Assembly: GCA_002434305.1 (NCBI GenBank) | Contig: DJJU01000007.1 | Span: 1 to 64,000 of the forward strand | Source: Alicycliphilus sp. UBA6560 | GTDB lineage: Bacteria; Pseudomonadota; Gammaproteobacteria; Burkholderiales; Burkholderiaceae_C | Direction: 5' to 3' | DNA: 64,000 nucleotides | Program-made: the position numbers and the translations under genes | The notes under the pieces: generated by a model | Told to the model about the DNA's origin: nothing | The model's database searches: none | Seen by the model: only the letters and a program-made list of their open reading frames with translations | Part shown: positions 42,044 through 52,100 of the stretch, piece after piece | Layout of the letters: every line of letters starts with the position of its first letter | Position numbering within the stretch: the stretch's first letter is position 1

Positions 42044-42931
42044 TCAGGAAGCCGCCCGCGTCCAGCCGCCGCCCATAGTCGACCACCGCACCACGGCGGC
42101 GCTGGCCGCGCCAGGCACCAGCAGCACATCGCAGGCCACCCCGTCCGGGCCGGTCAGCAGTCGATGCGCCTTGCCTGCCTGCAGCAGATCCCGCAGCAGG
42201 TTGCGCCGCACATGCGCCAGCACCAGCAGGTCGGCGCGCGTGCTCTGCTGCTGCACGACCAACTGGCGCACGGCGTCCAGCCCGCCCGTGGCCAGGCCGA
42301 CGCGGTTGCGCCGGGCTTCAAACGCATCCGAGACGCGCAGCCGGGTCTGCTGCGGCTGTGCCGGCTGCCGCCGGCTGCGCAGTGCCCGGCCGAACGCCTC
42401 GCCGCAGGCCAGACGCAAGCCGCGCAGCGTCCGTGCGGCATGAAACAGCTCCACCGTCGCGCTGGCCTGCAGACCCGTGGCGCTGCGCTGCAGCGCGCCG
42501 CCGGCGTCGCCACTGGCATGTACCAGCGCGTGAGCATAGGGCTGCTGCGCCGCAGCCTGCACGACGAGCACCGGGCACGGGCTTGCACGCAGCACCCGCG
42601 CCAGCAGGCCCGTGGCGCGCGCTGGCCACGCCCGGCGGCCATGCAGGCGCGAGTCCATCACCAGCAGGTCTGCCCGCCGCGTCGCAGCCAGGACAGCAGC
42701 CACCCCGGCCTCCGGCCACGCTTGGACAGCCAGTTCATGCCGGCGTGCGAGCTGGCGGGCGCGCTGCTCCAGGCGCGCCTGCGGGTCGTAGAACTTCGCA
42801 TCCTGCTTCTCGGCCGCATACAGCAGCTCCAGCTGCGTCCCATGGTGCGCCGCCAGCAGCGCGGCGCGGTCGAGGGCGTGCTCGGCCAGGGTGGAGAAGT
42901 CGGTGAGGGCAACGATGGTCTGAATGCGCAT
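42044..42931 (-). CDS. tandem universal stress protein (UspA family)
   Basis: 295 residues with two UspA-like halves. The first (about 1-135) starts IQTIVALTDFSTLAEHALDR and ends ARVLRASPCPVLVV. The second (about 148-280) includes RADLLVLAHVRRNLLRDLLQ and CDVLLVPG. The ATP-binding glycine motif is weak in both, so nucleotide binding is uncertain. The protein may respond to stress or stasis. No cotranscribed neighbour. Confidence 0.78.
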   Translation of the reverse strand: MRIQTIVALTDFSTLAEHALDRAALLAAHHGTQLELLYAAEKQDAKFYDPQARLEQRARQLARRHELAVQAWPEAGVAAVLAATRRADLLVMDSRLHGRRAWPARATGLLARVLRASPCPVLVVQAAAQQPYAHALVHASGDAGGALQRSATGLQASATVELFHAARTLRGLRLACGEAFGRALRSRRQPAQPQQTRLRVSDAFEARRNRVGLATGGLDAVRQLVVQQQSTRADLLVLAHVRRNLLRDLLQAGKAHRLLTGPDGVACDVLLVPGAASAAVVRWSTMGGGWTRAAS

Positions 42932-43334
42932 GGCAAGGCTCCTGCAGGGCGGTGTCGGGGGGCAGACCGGCCAGGGAACTGGTCGGGCGGCGGCGGTGTC
43001 ATCGCTAAGGGGAAGGCCTGGAGAGGCCGCTGGAGGCGGCGGCACGGCCGTGCCCGGCTGGGGCCCGGCAGCGCTGGATGAGGCTGGCCCCGAAAAGGAT
43101 TCAGGGCTGAAGGAGCGGCCGCCGGGCGCAGACAAGTGCGGCGAGCAGGACCGGCTGCCCCACCCCGCACAGACGCAGCGCACGGGCGTGCGCGGCGGCA
43201 CAACAGGCCAGCCGGGCTGTACGCACGCAGGAAATGGAAGCCGGAAAACGCATAAAGGGCAACTATTGTAGGAAAGGGTTTGCTCAAAGCTCCAATACCG
43301 CACCCCCGCGTACCGAATTATGAAAGCCGAAGAA
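42932..43334. other. gene-poor stretch upstream of the universal stress gene
   Basis: Very G+C-rich sequence with no gene I can support. It must contain the promoter of the universal stress gene. An ATG-initiated frame on the minus strand around 43,287 has no family similarity. Confidence 0.45.
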
Positions 43335-43362
43335 AGCAAAAAGCCCGCTTTCGCGGGCTTTT
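43335..43362 (-). terminator. terminator after cytochrome c4
   Basis: On the minus strand AAGCCCGC-GAAA-GCGGGCTT followed by a T-rich tract. Confidence 0.85.
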
Positions 43363-43397
43363 GCCATCATTTGGCTGCAGGCGCCCAGGCGCCTCGC

Positions 43398-44054
43398 TTA
43401 TCTGAAGCGCGATTGGGGCACCACGCGCAGATCGCCGTCCAGCGAGCCGACGTATTTGGCAATTTCCTTGAGTTCGGCGTTGGTGAACTGCTTGGCAATA
43501 CCGGCCATCACGCCGTTGCTGCGGCCCACATAGCTGCCGTGATCGACCTTGTAGGACTTCAGGGCAACGAACAGGTAGTCGGCGTACTGGCCGGCGATCT
43601 TGGGATAGGCGCCGTCGATGGGCTTGGAGAAGTTGTCGCCGTGGCAGGACACGCAGGCGCCCTTTTGCAGCAGCGGCGCTACGCTGGCGCTGGGCTGGCG
43701 TGCCGGAGCAGCGCCACCCTCGCCTTGCACCTGGCTGGAGTAGTAGGCCGCGACGTCGGCGATGTCCTGGTCGCTCAGAGAGTCGGCGATGCCGCGCATG
43801 GTGGGGTGGCGGCGCTCGCCCTTTTGGTAAGCGTGCAGCGCGGCGGAGATGTAGCCGGCGCTCTGGCCCGAGATCATGGGCACCTTGTGCACTTCAGGAA
43901 AGCTGGCCTTGTAGCCCGGAATGCCGTGGCAGCCGATGCACATGGCGACCTTGCCGGCACCTGCCTTCACATCGCCCTTGACGTCCTGGGCGGTTGCCAT
44001 GCTGGTCGCCAGAGCGACAGCCAGGCCGAATATCGTGGTCCGTGTTTTTTTCAT
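43398..44054 (-). CDS. diheme cytochrome c4-like protein
   Basis: 218 residues. Signal peptide 1-22 (ending MATAQ). Two cytochrome c domains: Cys39-IG-Cys42-His43 and Cys134-VS-Cys137-His138, each with a downstream Met ligand. The size and two-domain layout match cytochrome c4, a periplasmic electron carrier that can feed the caa3/aa3 oxidase or a nitrite reductase. A good -10 hexamer TATAAT (minus strand, 44109-44104) and a dyad CAATCA-N2-TGATTG (44065-44078) lie in its upstream region. A terminator follows. Confidence 0.9.
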   Translation of the reverse strand: MKKTRTTIFGLAVALATSMATAQDVKGDVKAGAGKVAMCIGCHGIPGYKASFPEVHKVPMISGQSAGYISAALHAYQKGERRHPTMRGIADSLSDQDIADVAAYYSSQVQGEGGAAPARQPSASVAPLLQKGACVSCHGDNFSKPIDGAYPKIAGQYADYLFVALKSYKVDHGSYVGRSNGVMAGIAKQFTNAELKEIAKYVGSLDGDLRVVPQSRFR

Positions 44055-44183
44055 TTTGCGCGCACAATCAGATGATTGGTTGTCTCAGCAGTAACTCCAA
44101 AAGATTATAGCGAGCGCCTGTCAAGCGACTTCATCAACGATTTCCCTCGTTCTTCCTTTCTTCTCTTCCTTCTTCCAGATTTC

Positions 44184-45026
44184 ATGAAATTCCAGGGTTC
44201 CCAGAATTACGTGGCCACGCAGGATCTGATGCTGGCCGTGAACGCCGCCATCACCTTGCAGCGCCCGCTGCTGGTCAAGGGCGAACCCGGCACCGGCAAG
44301 ACGCTGCTGGCCGAAGAGGTCGCCGGTGCGCTCGGCATGCCGCTCCTGCAGTGGCACATCAAGTCGACCACCAAGGCGCAGCAGGGCCTGTATGAATATG
44401 ACGCGGTGAGCCGCCTGCGCGACAGCCAGCTGGGCGACGAGCGCGTCAAGGACATCCACAACTACATCGTCCGTGGCGTGCTGTGGCAGGCCTTCACGGC
44501 CGAGCAGCCGGTGGCCCTCTTGATCGACGAGATCGACAAGGCCGACATCGAGTTTCCCAACGATCTGCTGCGCGAGCTCGACCGCATGGAGTTCTATTGC
44601 TACGAGACGCGCGAAATGATCCGCGCCAAGCACCGCCCGCTGGTGTTCATCACCTCCAACAACGAAAAGGAACTGCCCGACGCCTTCCTGCGCCGGTGCT
44701 TCTTCCACTACATCAAGTTCCCCGAGCCCGAGACGATGAAGAAGATCGTCGACGTGCACTTCCCGACGCTCAAGAGCGAGCTGCTCACGGCGGCGATGAA
44801 GACGTTCTACGACGTGCGCGGCCTGCCCGGGCTGAAGAAGAAGCCGTCCACCAGCGAGTTCATCGACTGGCTGAAGCTGCTGCTGGCCGAGGAAATCCCC
44901 CTGGAAGCGCTGCAGTCCGCCGACAGCAAGGTGGCCGTGCCCCCGCTGGTGGGCGCCCTGCTGAAGAACGAGCAGGACGTGAGCCTGTTCGAAAAGCTGG
45001 TCTTCATGAACCAGCGCAACCGCTGA
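44184..45026 (+). CDS. MoxR-family AAA+ ATPase
   Basis: 280 residues. Walker A GEPGTGKT (33-40), Walker B LLIDEIDKAD, sensor ITSNNEKELPDAFLRRCFFH. MoxR ATPases work with von Willebrand A (VWA) proteins as chaperones that activate enzymes or insert metals. The VWA partner is at 45900-47087, two small genes downstream. ATG 44184 begins MKFQGSQNYVA; the longer frame upstream covers the divergent promoter region and is not supported. Confidence 0.92.
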   Translation: MKFQGSQNYVATQDLMLAVNAAITLQRPLLVKGEPGTGKTLLAEEVAGALGMPLLQWHIKSTTKAQQGLYEYDAVSRLRDSQLGDERVKDIHNYIVRGVLWQAFTAEQPVALLIDEIDKADIEFPNDLLRELDRMEFYCYETREMIRAKHRPLVFITSNNEKELPDAFLRRCFFHYIKFPEPETMKKIVDVHFPTLKSELLTAAMKTFYDVRGLPGLKKKPSTSEFIDWLKLLLAEEIPLEALQSADSKVAVPPLVGALLKNEQDVSLFEKLVFMNQRNR

Positions 45027-45039
45027 AGGAGGGTTCACC

Positions 45040-45276
45040 ATGAGCGCTGCACGACGGCTGCTGCTGGAAGGCGTGAGCGACGCGGTGGGCTTCGTCGTCG
45101 GCGCGCTCACCGGCTACGGAGCAGCGCTGCTGCTGGGCCTGGACCTTTTCGCCGAGGGCTACGGCCCGGGCAGCATCGCCGCCATCGCCCTGGTCGGCCT
45201 GGGCGGCGGACTGGGGCTGAACCTGGCGCGGCGCTGGCGCAACGCCCGCACGGCGCGCGGCGCCAGCGGGGCCTGA
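45040..45276 (+). CDS. small hydrophobic protein
   Basis: 78 residues with two hydrophobic segments (VSDAVGFVVGALTGYGAALL and GSIAAIALVGLGGGLGL) and a basic C-terminus (ARRWRNARTAR). AAGGAGGG lies eight bases before the ATG and the gene is two bases from the next one, so it is very likely translated. I do not recognise the family. Confidence 0.6.
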   Translation: MSAARRLLLEGVSDAVGFVVGALTGYGAALLLGLDLFAEGYGPGSIAAIALVGLGGGLGLNLARRWRNARTARGASGA

Positions 45277-45278
45277 GC

Positions 45279-45878
45279 ATGACCTTCGTGCAGCCCGTCA
45301 CCCTGCAGGGCCGCTGCGTGCGCCTGGAGCCCCTGGCCCTGGCGCACGAAGCGGGCCTGGCCGCCGCCGCGGCCGATGGCCAGCTGTGGAAGCTGCGCGT
45401 CACTTCGGTGCCCGAGCCCCAGGACACGCGCGCCTACATCGAGACCGCCCTGGCCATGCGCGAGGCCGGCAACCGCTTCGCCTTCGCCGTGCTGGACGAC
45501 GCCACCGGCCGCGTGCTGGGCAGCACCAGCTACCACGACATCCTGCCCGCCGTGCGGCGCGTGGAGATCGGCTATACCTGGTACGCGCAAAGCGTGCAGC
45601 GCACGCATGTGAACACCGCCGCCAAGCTCCTGATGATGGGCCACGCCTTCGACCAGCTGGCCTGCCACGTGGTGGGCTGGCGCACGGACAACTACAACTT
45701 CGCCTCGCAGCGCGCCATCGAGCGGCTGGGCGCCAGGAAGGACGGTGTCATCCGCGGCCACGCGCTGCGCCGCGACGGCACCATCCGCGACACCGTCATG
45801 TACAGCATGCGCGCTGGCGAGTGGCCCGAGGCGCGCGCCCAGTTGCTATATCTTTTGGAGCGCCATGCGCTTGCCTGA
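45279..45878 (+). CDS. GNAT acetyltransferase, RimJ/RimL type
   Basis: 199 residues. GNAT fold with GRCVRLEPLALAHEAGLAAA at the start, FAFAVLDDATGRVLGSTSY, EIGYTWYAQSVQRTHVNTAAK and SQRAIERLGARKDGVIRGH. It resembles protein N-acetyltransferases of the RimL branch; target unknown. The last residues (LLYLLERHALA) and the stop codon are encoded in a dyad repeat that continues into the next gene's start. Confidence 0.82.
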   Translation: MTFVQPVTLQGRCVRLEPLALAHEAGLAAAAADGQLWKLRVTSVPEPQDTRAYIETALAMREAGNRFAFAVLDDATGRVLGSTSYHDILPAVRRVEIGYTWYAQSVQRTHVNTAAKLLMMGHAFDQLACHVVGWRTDNYNFASQRAIERLGARKDGVIRGHALRRDGTIRDTVMYSMRAGEWPEARAQLLYLLERHALA

Positions 45879-45902
45879 CGGGCGCTGGCGGCATTTTTCA
45901 TG
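45842..45902 (+). repeat. dyad repeat copy 8; forms a C-terminus and the next ATG
   Basis: GCTATATCTTTTGGAGCGCC, ATGCGCTTGCCTGACGGGCG, then CTGGCGGCATTTTTCATG. It encodes the end and stop of the acetyltransferase and provides the ATG (45900) of the VWA gene. Confidence 0.7.
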
Positions 45903-47087
45903 CTAATCGACTTCTTCTATGCCCTGCGCGCCGCCAAGTTGCCGGTGTCGGTGCGCGAGTTCCTCACCCTGCTCGAAGCCCTGCAGGCCGGCGTGGCCGG
46001 CCCGCGCTCCCAGGATGCCTGGAGCATGGAGGACTTCTACCACCTGTCCCGCACCGCCCTGGTCAAGGACGAGAAGCACTTCGACAAGTTCGACCGCGCC
46101 TTTGCCGCCTACTTCAAGGGCGTGGAGCTGCTGACCGACATCACCAAGGACATCCCCGCCGACTGGCTGCGCAAGATGCTCGAGCGCGAACTCACCCCCG
46201 AGCAAAAGGCCGCCATCGAGAAGATGGGCTGGGACGAGCTGATGGAGACTTTAAGGAAGCGCCTGGAGGAGCAGAAGGAGCGCCACGAGGGGGGCAGCAA
46301 GTGGATCGGCACGGGCGGCACCAGCCCGTTCGGCCACGGCGGCTACAACCCGCAGGGCATCCGCACCGGCGGCGCCGGCAAGAACAAGAGCGCCGTTAAG
46401 GTCTGGGAGCAGCGCGCCTACCGCGACTACGACGACACGCAGGAGCTGGGCACGCGCAACATCAAGGTGGCGCTGCGCCGCCTGCGCAAGTTCGCCCGCA
46501 CCGGCAGCGACCTGGAGCTGGATCTGCCCGACACCATCCGCTCCACCGCCGCCAACGCCGGCTGGCTGGACATCAAGATGGTGCCCGAGCGGCACAACAA
46601 CGTGAAGCTGCTGCTGCTGATGGACGTGGGCGGCACCATGGACGAGCACATCCAGCGCGTCGAAGAGCTGTTTTCCGCCGTCAAGAGCGAGTTCAAGCAC
46701 CTGGAGTTCTATTACTTCCACAACTGCGTCTACGACTTCATGTGGAAGAACAACCGCCGCCGCTTCGCCGAGAAGTTTCCGACCTGGGATGTCATCCGCA
46801 AGTACAACAAGGACTACAAGCTGGTCTTTGTGGGCGATGCGACCATGAGCCCCTACGAGATCGTGCAACCCGGGGGCAGCGTGGAATACAACAACGAGGA
46901 GGCTGGCGCCGAATGGCTGCAGCGCCTGACCCACGCCTTCCCCCGGCACGCCTGGATCAACCCCGAGCCGCAAGGCGTGTGGCAGTACCGCCAGAGCATC
47001 GCCATCATCCAGCAGCTGGTGGGTGGGCGCATGTTCCCTTTGTCACTCAAAGGGCTGGAGGACGCGATGCGCCTTTTGTCAAAATAA
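45900..47087 (+). CDS. VWA-domain protein, CoxE-like partner of MoxR
   Basis: 395 residues. N-terminal helical region (IDFFYALRAAKLPVSVREF), a Gly-rich linker (about 130-165), and a VWA domain from about 235. The MIDAS motif reads DVGGTMD, not the classical DxSxS, a variant common in this subgroup. Later FVGDATMSPYEI follows the usual second MIDAS region. It probably acts with the MoxR ATPase encoded upstream. Its ATG lies at the end of a dyad repeat, where the repeat's GGAGG is altered to GGCGG. Confidence 0.85.
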   Translation: MLIDFFYALRAAKLPVSVREFLTLLEALQAGVAGPRSQDAWSMEDFYHLSRTALVKDEKHFDKFDRAFAAYFKGVELLTDITKDIPADWLRKMLERELTPEQKAAIEKMGWDELMETLRKRLEEQKERHEGGSKWIGTGGTSPFGHGGYNPQGIRTGGAGKNKSAVKVWEQRAYRDYDDTQELGTRNIKVALRRLRKFARTGSDLELDLPDTIRSTAANAGWLDIKMVPERHNNVKLLLLMDVGGTMDEHIQRVEELFSAVKSEFKHLEFYYFHNCVYDFMWKNNRRRFAEKFPTWDVIRKYNKDYKLVFVGDATMSPYEIVQPGGSVEYNNEEAGAEWLQRLTHAFPRHAWINPEPQGVWQYRQSIAIIQQLVGGRMFPLSLKGLEDAMRLLSK

Positions 47088-47093
47088 AGCGCA

Positions 47094-49064
47094 GTGCCGA
47101 CGAAAACAAGCCCCCTCTCCTCCTCTGCCTCCCAGCGCGCGCCGGCCCGATGGCCGGCGCTGCTGTTTTCGCTGCTGCTGGCGGGCGGCGCGCTGACCGG
47201 CTGCGGCCTGCTGCGCGGCGGCGACGCGCAGCAGCCGGCCGACGAGCGCCAGGGCGCCATCGCCTCCGACGCCTCCGAGCGCAGCGGCCCCGACGCCTTC
47301 GCGCTGGAGGTGCAGACCGATGACGCCCAGGTGCGCGAATACCTGTCGCGCCACATGCAGCTGCAGCGCTTTCGCCACCTGCCCGACCTGCAGGATGCCG
47401 AGCTGCGCCGCCTGCTGGGGGCCGCCGAGGCCGACGTGCGCGCCCTGCTGTCCACGCTGGGCTACTTCAGCCCGGAGATCGCCGTCGCCCTGCACGACAA
47501 CCCCGCGCCCGGCGCCGGTGCGCGCCGCGACACCCCGGCGCGCACCATCACCGTCAGCGTCACGCCCGGCCAGCGCACGCACATCGCCAGCGCCGCCATC
47601 GAGGTCGCCGGCAGCGGCGACCCGGCCCGGCCGGACGGTAAGGGCCTGGCGCGGCGCCAGGCGCAGCTGCAGCGCGGCTTCGGGCTGCAGCCGGGCGCGC
47701 CCTTCACGCAAAACGACTGGGACGACGCCAAGAGCCAGGGCCTGCGCCAGCTGCAGTCGCGCCGCTACCCCCTGGCGCGCGTGGACCAAAGTCGTGCCGA
47801 GGTCGACGCCGACCGCGCCGAGGCCGCCCTGCAGGTGCGCTACGCGCCGGGGCCGGACGTGCGCTTCGGCGAGGTGCAGATCAAAGGCAGCGAGCGCTAC
47901 GACCCGGAGGGCGCGCGCCGCATCGCCCGCGTGCCCGCCGGCGCCCCGTACAGCGAGCAAGGCCTGCTGGACGCGCAGCAGCGCCTGGCCAGCAGCGGCT
48001 ACTACGACGCCGTGTTCCTGGCGCTGGACACCGAAGCCATCGACCAGGACGCCCCCGCCGCCGTAGCCCCCGTCACCGCCCAGGTGCGCGAGGCGCCGCT
48101 GAAGAAGGCCGTCTTCGGCGTCGGCCTGTCCACCGACAGCGGCCCGCGCCTGTCGCTGGACCACACGCACAATCGCTTGCCCGGCATCGGCTGGCGGGCG
48201 CTGTCCAAGATCGAGCTGGACCGCAAGCACAAGCTGCTGTCCACCGACTGGACGGCGCTGCCCGATGACGACGGCTGGCGCTGGTTCAGCGGCCTGCGGC
48301 TGCAGCGCGAGACCACTGGCGACTACGAGGTCAACAGCAGCCGCCTGCGCGGCGGGCGCACCAAGAGCGGCGACCGCATCGACCGCAGCTACTTCCTGCA
48401 GCTGGACACAGCCAAGAGCCAGGGCGAGGGCGCCCCGCCTTCCAGCAGCGCGCTGACCGCCAACTACGGCTGGACGGGCCGCTACTTCAACAACAGCACC
48501 AACCCCACGCGCGGCTGGGGCGTGGCCGCCGAACTGGGCGTGGGCACCACGCTGCACCCGGTGCGCCGGCCGTTCACCCGCGCCTACGTGCGCTGGCAGG
48601 GCTTTCGCCCCATGGGCCGGGTGGACCTGGGCGAGGGCATCCGCCGCGAAAGCCGGCTGGCGCTGCGCGCCGAGGGCGGCGCCGTCCTGGCCCGCTCGGA
48701 CGCGCCCATCCCCGTCACCCAGCTGTTCCTGACCGGCGGCGACACCACCGTGCGCGGCTACGGCTGGCGGCGCATCGGCGCGCGCACCGAGAACGACACG
48801 CTCTACGGCGGCCGCTACCTGGCCGTGGGCAGCGTGGAATGGCAGCACCCCATTACCGTGCGCGGCAACCGCTCGGACTTCGAGAGCGCCACCTTCATCG
48901 ACGTGGGCGCGGTGGCCGACCGCCTAGGCGACCTGCGCGCCCGCGTGGGCGTGGGCGCCGGCCTGCGCTGGCGCAGCCCCGTGGGTCCGCTGCAGGCCGA
49001 CCTGGCCTACGGCGTGCAGGAGCAGCAGCTGCGCCTGCACCTGCGGCTGGGTTTCAGCTTTTGA
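47094..49064 (+). CDS. tamA: autotransporter assembly factor TamA, outer-membrane barrel
   Basis: 656 residues starting at GTG 47094. After an N-terminal signal come POTRA-like domains (about 80-330) and a C-terminal 16-strand Omp85-type barrel (about 350-656), with RGYGWRRIGART-like and VEWQHPI segments and a terminal Phe (GFSF). It works with TamB in moving proteins or lipids to the outer membrane. Oddly, the signal ends LTGC, a lipobox, so the protein may be lipidated. The start follows the VWA stop by six bases. Confidence 0.88.
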   Translation: MPTKTSPLSSSASQRAPARWPALLFSLLLAGGALTGCGLLRGGDAQQPADERQGAIASDASERSGPDAFALEVQTDDAQVREYLSRHMQLQRFRHLPDLQDAELRRLLGAAEADVRALLSTLGYFSPEIAVALHDNPAPGAGARRDTPARTITVSVTPGQRTHIASAAIEVAGSGDPARPDGKGLARRQAQLQRGFGLQPGAPFTQNDWDDAKSQGLRQLQSRRYPLARVDQSRAEVDADRAEAALQVRYAPGPDVRFGEVQIKGSERYDPEGARRIARVPAGAPYSEQGLLDAQQRLASSGYYDAVFLALDTEAIDQDAPAAVAPVTAQVREAPLKKAVFGVGLSTDSGPRLSLDHTHNRLPGIGWRALSKIELDRKHKLLSTDWTALPDDDGWRWFSGLRLQRETTGDYEVNSSRLRGGRTKSGDRIDRSYFLQLDTAKSQGEGAPPSSSALTANYGWTGRYFNNSTNPTRGWGVAAELGVGTTLHPVRRPFTRAYVRWQGFRPMGRVDLGEGIRRESRLALRAEGGAVLARSDAPIPVTQLFLTGGDTTVRGYGWRRIGARTENDTLYGGRYLAVGSVEWQHPITVRGNRSDFESATFIDVGAVADRLGDLRARVGVGAGLRWRSPVGPLQADLAYGVQEQQLRLHLRLGFSF

Positions 49065-49075
49065 CATGGCCGCTA

Positions 49076-49176
49076 TGGTTTGCATAGCTGCCAGCGCTTG
49101 ATCCAAGCCAATTTGCAATGCTTTTCAAACGCAAACCCGCACCAGACAAGCGCCAGCAGCTCCTCATTTTGATTCT
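49076..49176. repeat. dyad repeat copy 9 (two-armed form) between tamA and tamB
   Basis: Left arm CATAGCTGCCAGCGCTTG, middle AATGCTTTTCAAACGCAAAC, right arm CAAGCGCCAGCAGCTCC then TCATTTTGATTC. It has the same two-armed plan as the copy at 25001. Confidence 0.75.
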
Positions 49177-49182
49177 TCCTTG

Positions 49183-52100
49183 ATGCCCAAGCACCAGTCC
49201 CCCGACCCCTACGCCGCCGCCGTGGCTCCCAAGCCCGCGCCGCCGCGCAAGAGCCGCTGGCGCTTCGTGCGCCGGGGCCTGGCGCTGCTGCTGGTACTGC
49301 TGGTGGCGCTGCTCGCGCTGGCCTGGTGGTGGACGGGAAGCAGCACCTCGCTGGCCACGGCGCTCACCCGCGCCGCCGCCTACCTGCCCGCCGGCCAGCA
49401 GCTGCAGATGAAGGACGTGACCGGCTCGGTGCGCACCGGCGGGCACATCGGCTGGCTGCGCTGGCAGAGCGAGACGCTGGCCGTCGAGGTCAACGACGCC
49501 ACGATCGGCTGGCAGCTGGCGCCGCTGCTGTCGCGCCAGCTCAAGCTGGGCGAGGTGCACGCCGCCAGCGTCGTGCTCACCCCGCGCGGCGAACCCCAGG
49601 AGGACGAAGGCCCGCCCGAGCCGCTGCAGCAGCTGGTGCTGCCGCTGCAGGTGGACCTGCCCTTTCGCGTGGACCACCTGGTCTGGGCCGGGCGCGGCGA
49701 GCCGGCCCAGCCCCTCGTCATCGACGACCTGGCCGGCCGCTACCGCTACGCAGGCGACGAGCACCAGCTGACCATCGACCACGTCACCGTTGCCCAGGGC
49801 CGCTACTCGCTGCAGGCCACGCTGGGCGCCCTGGCCCCCATGCCGCTGGCCGCCAGCCTGCAGGGCGCCCTGCGCACCGCCGTGCCCGGCAGCGAAGAAA
49901 CCCTGCACGCCCAGGCCAGTGCCAACGTCAGCGGCAACCTGGCCGGGCGCGACGCGCTGCTGGCCGCCACCGCCCAGCTGCGCAGCGGCCCGCAGGAGCC
50001 CGGCAAGGATGACCCCATGCAGGCCGACGTGCAGGCCCGCATCGCCCCCTGGGCGAGCCAGCCGCTGCAGCAGGCCCAGGCCGCGCTGCAGGCCGTGGAC
50101 CTGGCGCTGCTGTGGCCCCAGGCGCCCGTCACCCGGCTGGCCGGCCAGGCCGGCGTGGAGCCGGTGGAGGGCGGCGGCTGGCACATCAGCGCCGACCTGG
50201 CCAACGCCCAGCCCGGCCCCTGGGACCGCCAGCACCTGCCGCTGCAGTCCCTGCGCGGCGAGGCCACCTTCGACGGCAGCACCTGGAGCGTGCCCGGCGC
50301 CGAGCTGCAGGCCGGCGGCGGCCGCGTCAGCCTGCAGGGCAGCTTCACCCCGGACAGCGGCGCGCTGCAGGGCCAGGCCCGCGTGCAGGGGGTCGATCCG
50401 GCGCAGCTGCACACGCGCCTGGCGCCGGCGCCGCTGACCGGCACGGCCAGCGCCAGCGGCAGCGCCCAGGGCGGCGCCGTGCGCTTTGCCGCCGACCTGC
50501 GCGCCAGCGCCCCGCGCCAGCGCGCGCGCGGCGGCAATCAGCCCGCGCCGCTATTACTGCAGCGCCTGTCCGCGCAGGGCCGCTGGGAAGGCCACAGCAT
50601 CGAGCTGCCCGAGCTGCTGCTGCAGGCCCAGGGCGCCCAGGTGCGCGCCAGCGGGCTGCAGATCGACACCCAGGCCCTGTCCGCGCGCGGCCGCGTGCAG
50701 GCCGAGGTGCCCGGCGCCACCGCCCAGGTGGACGGCCGGCTGGCCCCGGCCAGCGGCAGCGGCACGCTGGCCGTGCGCCTGGCCAACGCCGCGCGCGCCC
50801 AGGCCTGGCTGGCCGCCCTGCCCGTGCCGCTGGCCGGCTTCAGCCTGGACGGCAACGCCACGCTGGACGCCCAGTGGCGCGGCGGCTGGCGCGCCGCCCA
50901 GCAGCAGCTGCAGGCCGCCGGCCTGCTGCCCGCGCCGCAGCAGCCCGAGGCGCGCGCCGGCGACTTCACGCTGCAGGCGCAGCTGCAGGCGCCGCGCCTG
51001 CAGCTGTCGCGCGCGCCCCAGCCGGGCACCGACGCCGGCCCGCTGGCCATCGAGCTGCTGCGCACCAGCGCAGCGCTCGGCGGCAGCCTGGCCCGCCTGA
51101 CGCTGGCGCTGGACGGCCAGGTGCGCCCCAGCCCGGATCAGCAGGCCGAGCTGCACCTGCGTGCCACTGGCGGCCATCGCGCAGGCAACGGCGCCGGCGG
51201 GGAGTGGCAGGCGCAGGTGAACGAGCTGCGCGTGCAAGCCAGCGCCAAGGGCCAGCCCGGCCCCTGGACGCTGCAGCTGGACGAGCCCATCACCCTGGCC
51301 CTGCAGCAGTCGCCGCGCCTGGCCGTGCAGGCCGGCGCCGGCGCCGCGCGCCTGAGCGGCCCGCAGCCGGGCCAGGCCACGCTGCGCTGGCAGCCGCTGC
51401 GCTACGCCCAGGACGCCCAGGGCGGCATGGAACTGACCAGCCAGGGCGAGCTGCAGGGCGTGCCCCTGGCCTGGGCCGACGCCTTCAAGACCGACGGCCA
51501 GGGCGCGCTGGCGCGCCTGGGTGTGTCGGGCGACCTGCTGCTGGCCGCACGCTGGGACGTGGCCGCCACCGCCGCCGGCCTGCGCGCCCAGGCCAGCGTG
51601 CGCCGCACCGGCGGCGACCTGCGCATCGCCACCGGCGAATCGTTGGACGCGCCGGCCGTCACCGTGGTGCGCAGCAGCGGCGAAGGCCAGGGCGAAGGCC
51701 GCCCGCAGGAGCAAACCAGCGCCTCCACCGCCGCCGGCCTGCGCGAAGCGGTGCTGGAGCTGTCGGCCGAGGGCCAGGCGCTGCGCGCCCGGCTGGCCTG
51801 GGACAGCGAACGCGCCGGCCGCGTGCAGGCCGAAGGCAGCACCCAGCTGGCGCGCAGCGCCGAGGGTGGCTGGCTGTGGCCCGAGGACGCGCCCCTGGCC
51901 GCCACCGTGCACGCCGAGCTGCCCGAGGTCGGCGTGTGGTCGCTGCTGGCCCCGCCGGGCTGGCGCGTGCAGGGCACGCTGTCGGCCGACGCCCGCCTGT
52001 CGGGCAGCCGCGCCGCGCCGCGCTGGACGGGCCAGCTGGCGGCCGACCGCTTCGCCGTGCGCTCGCTGCTGGACGGCGTGGACCTGCAGGACGGCCGCCT

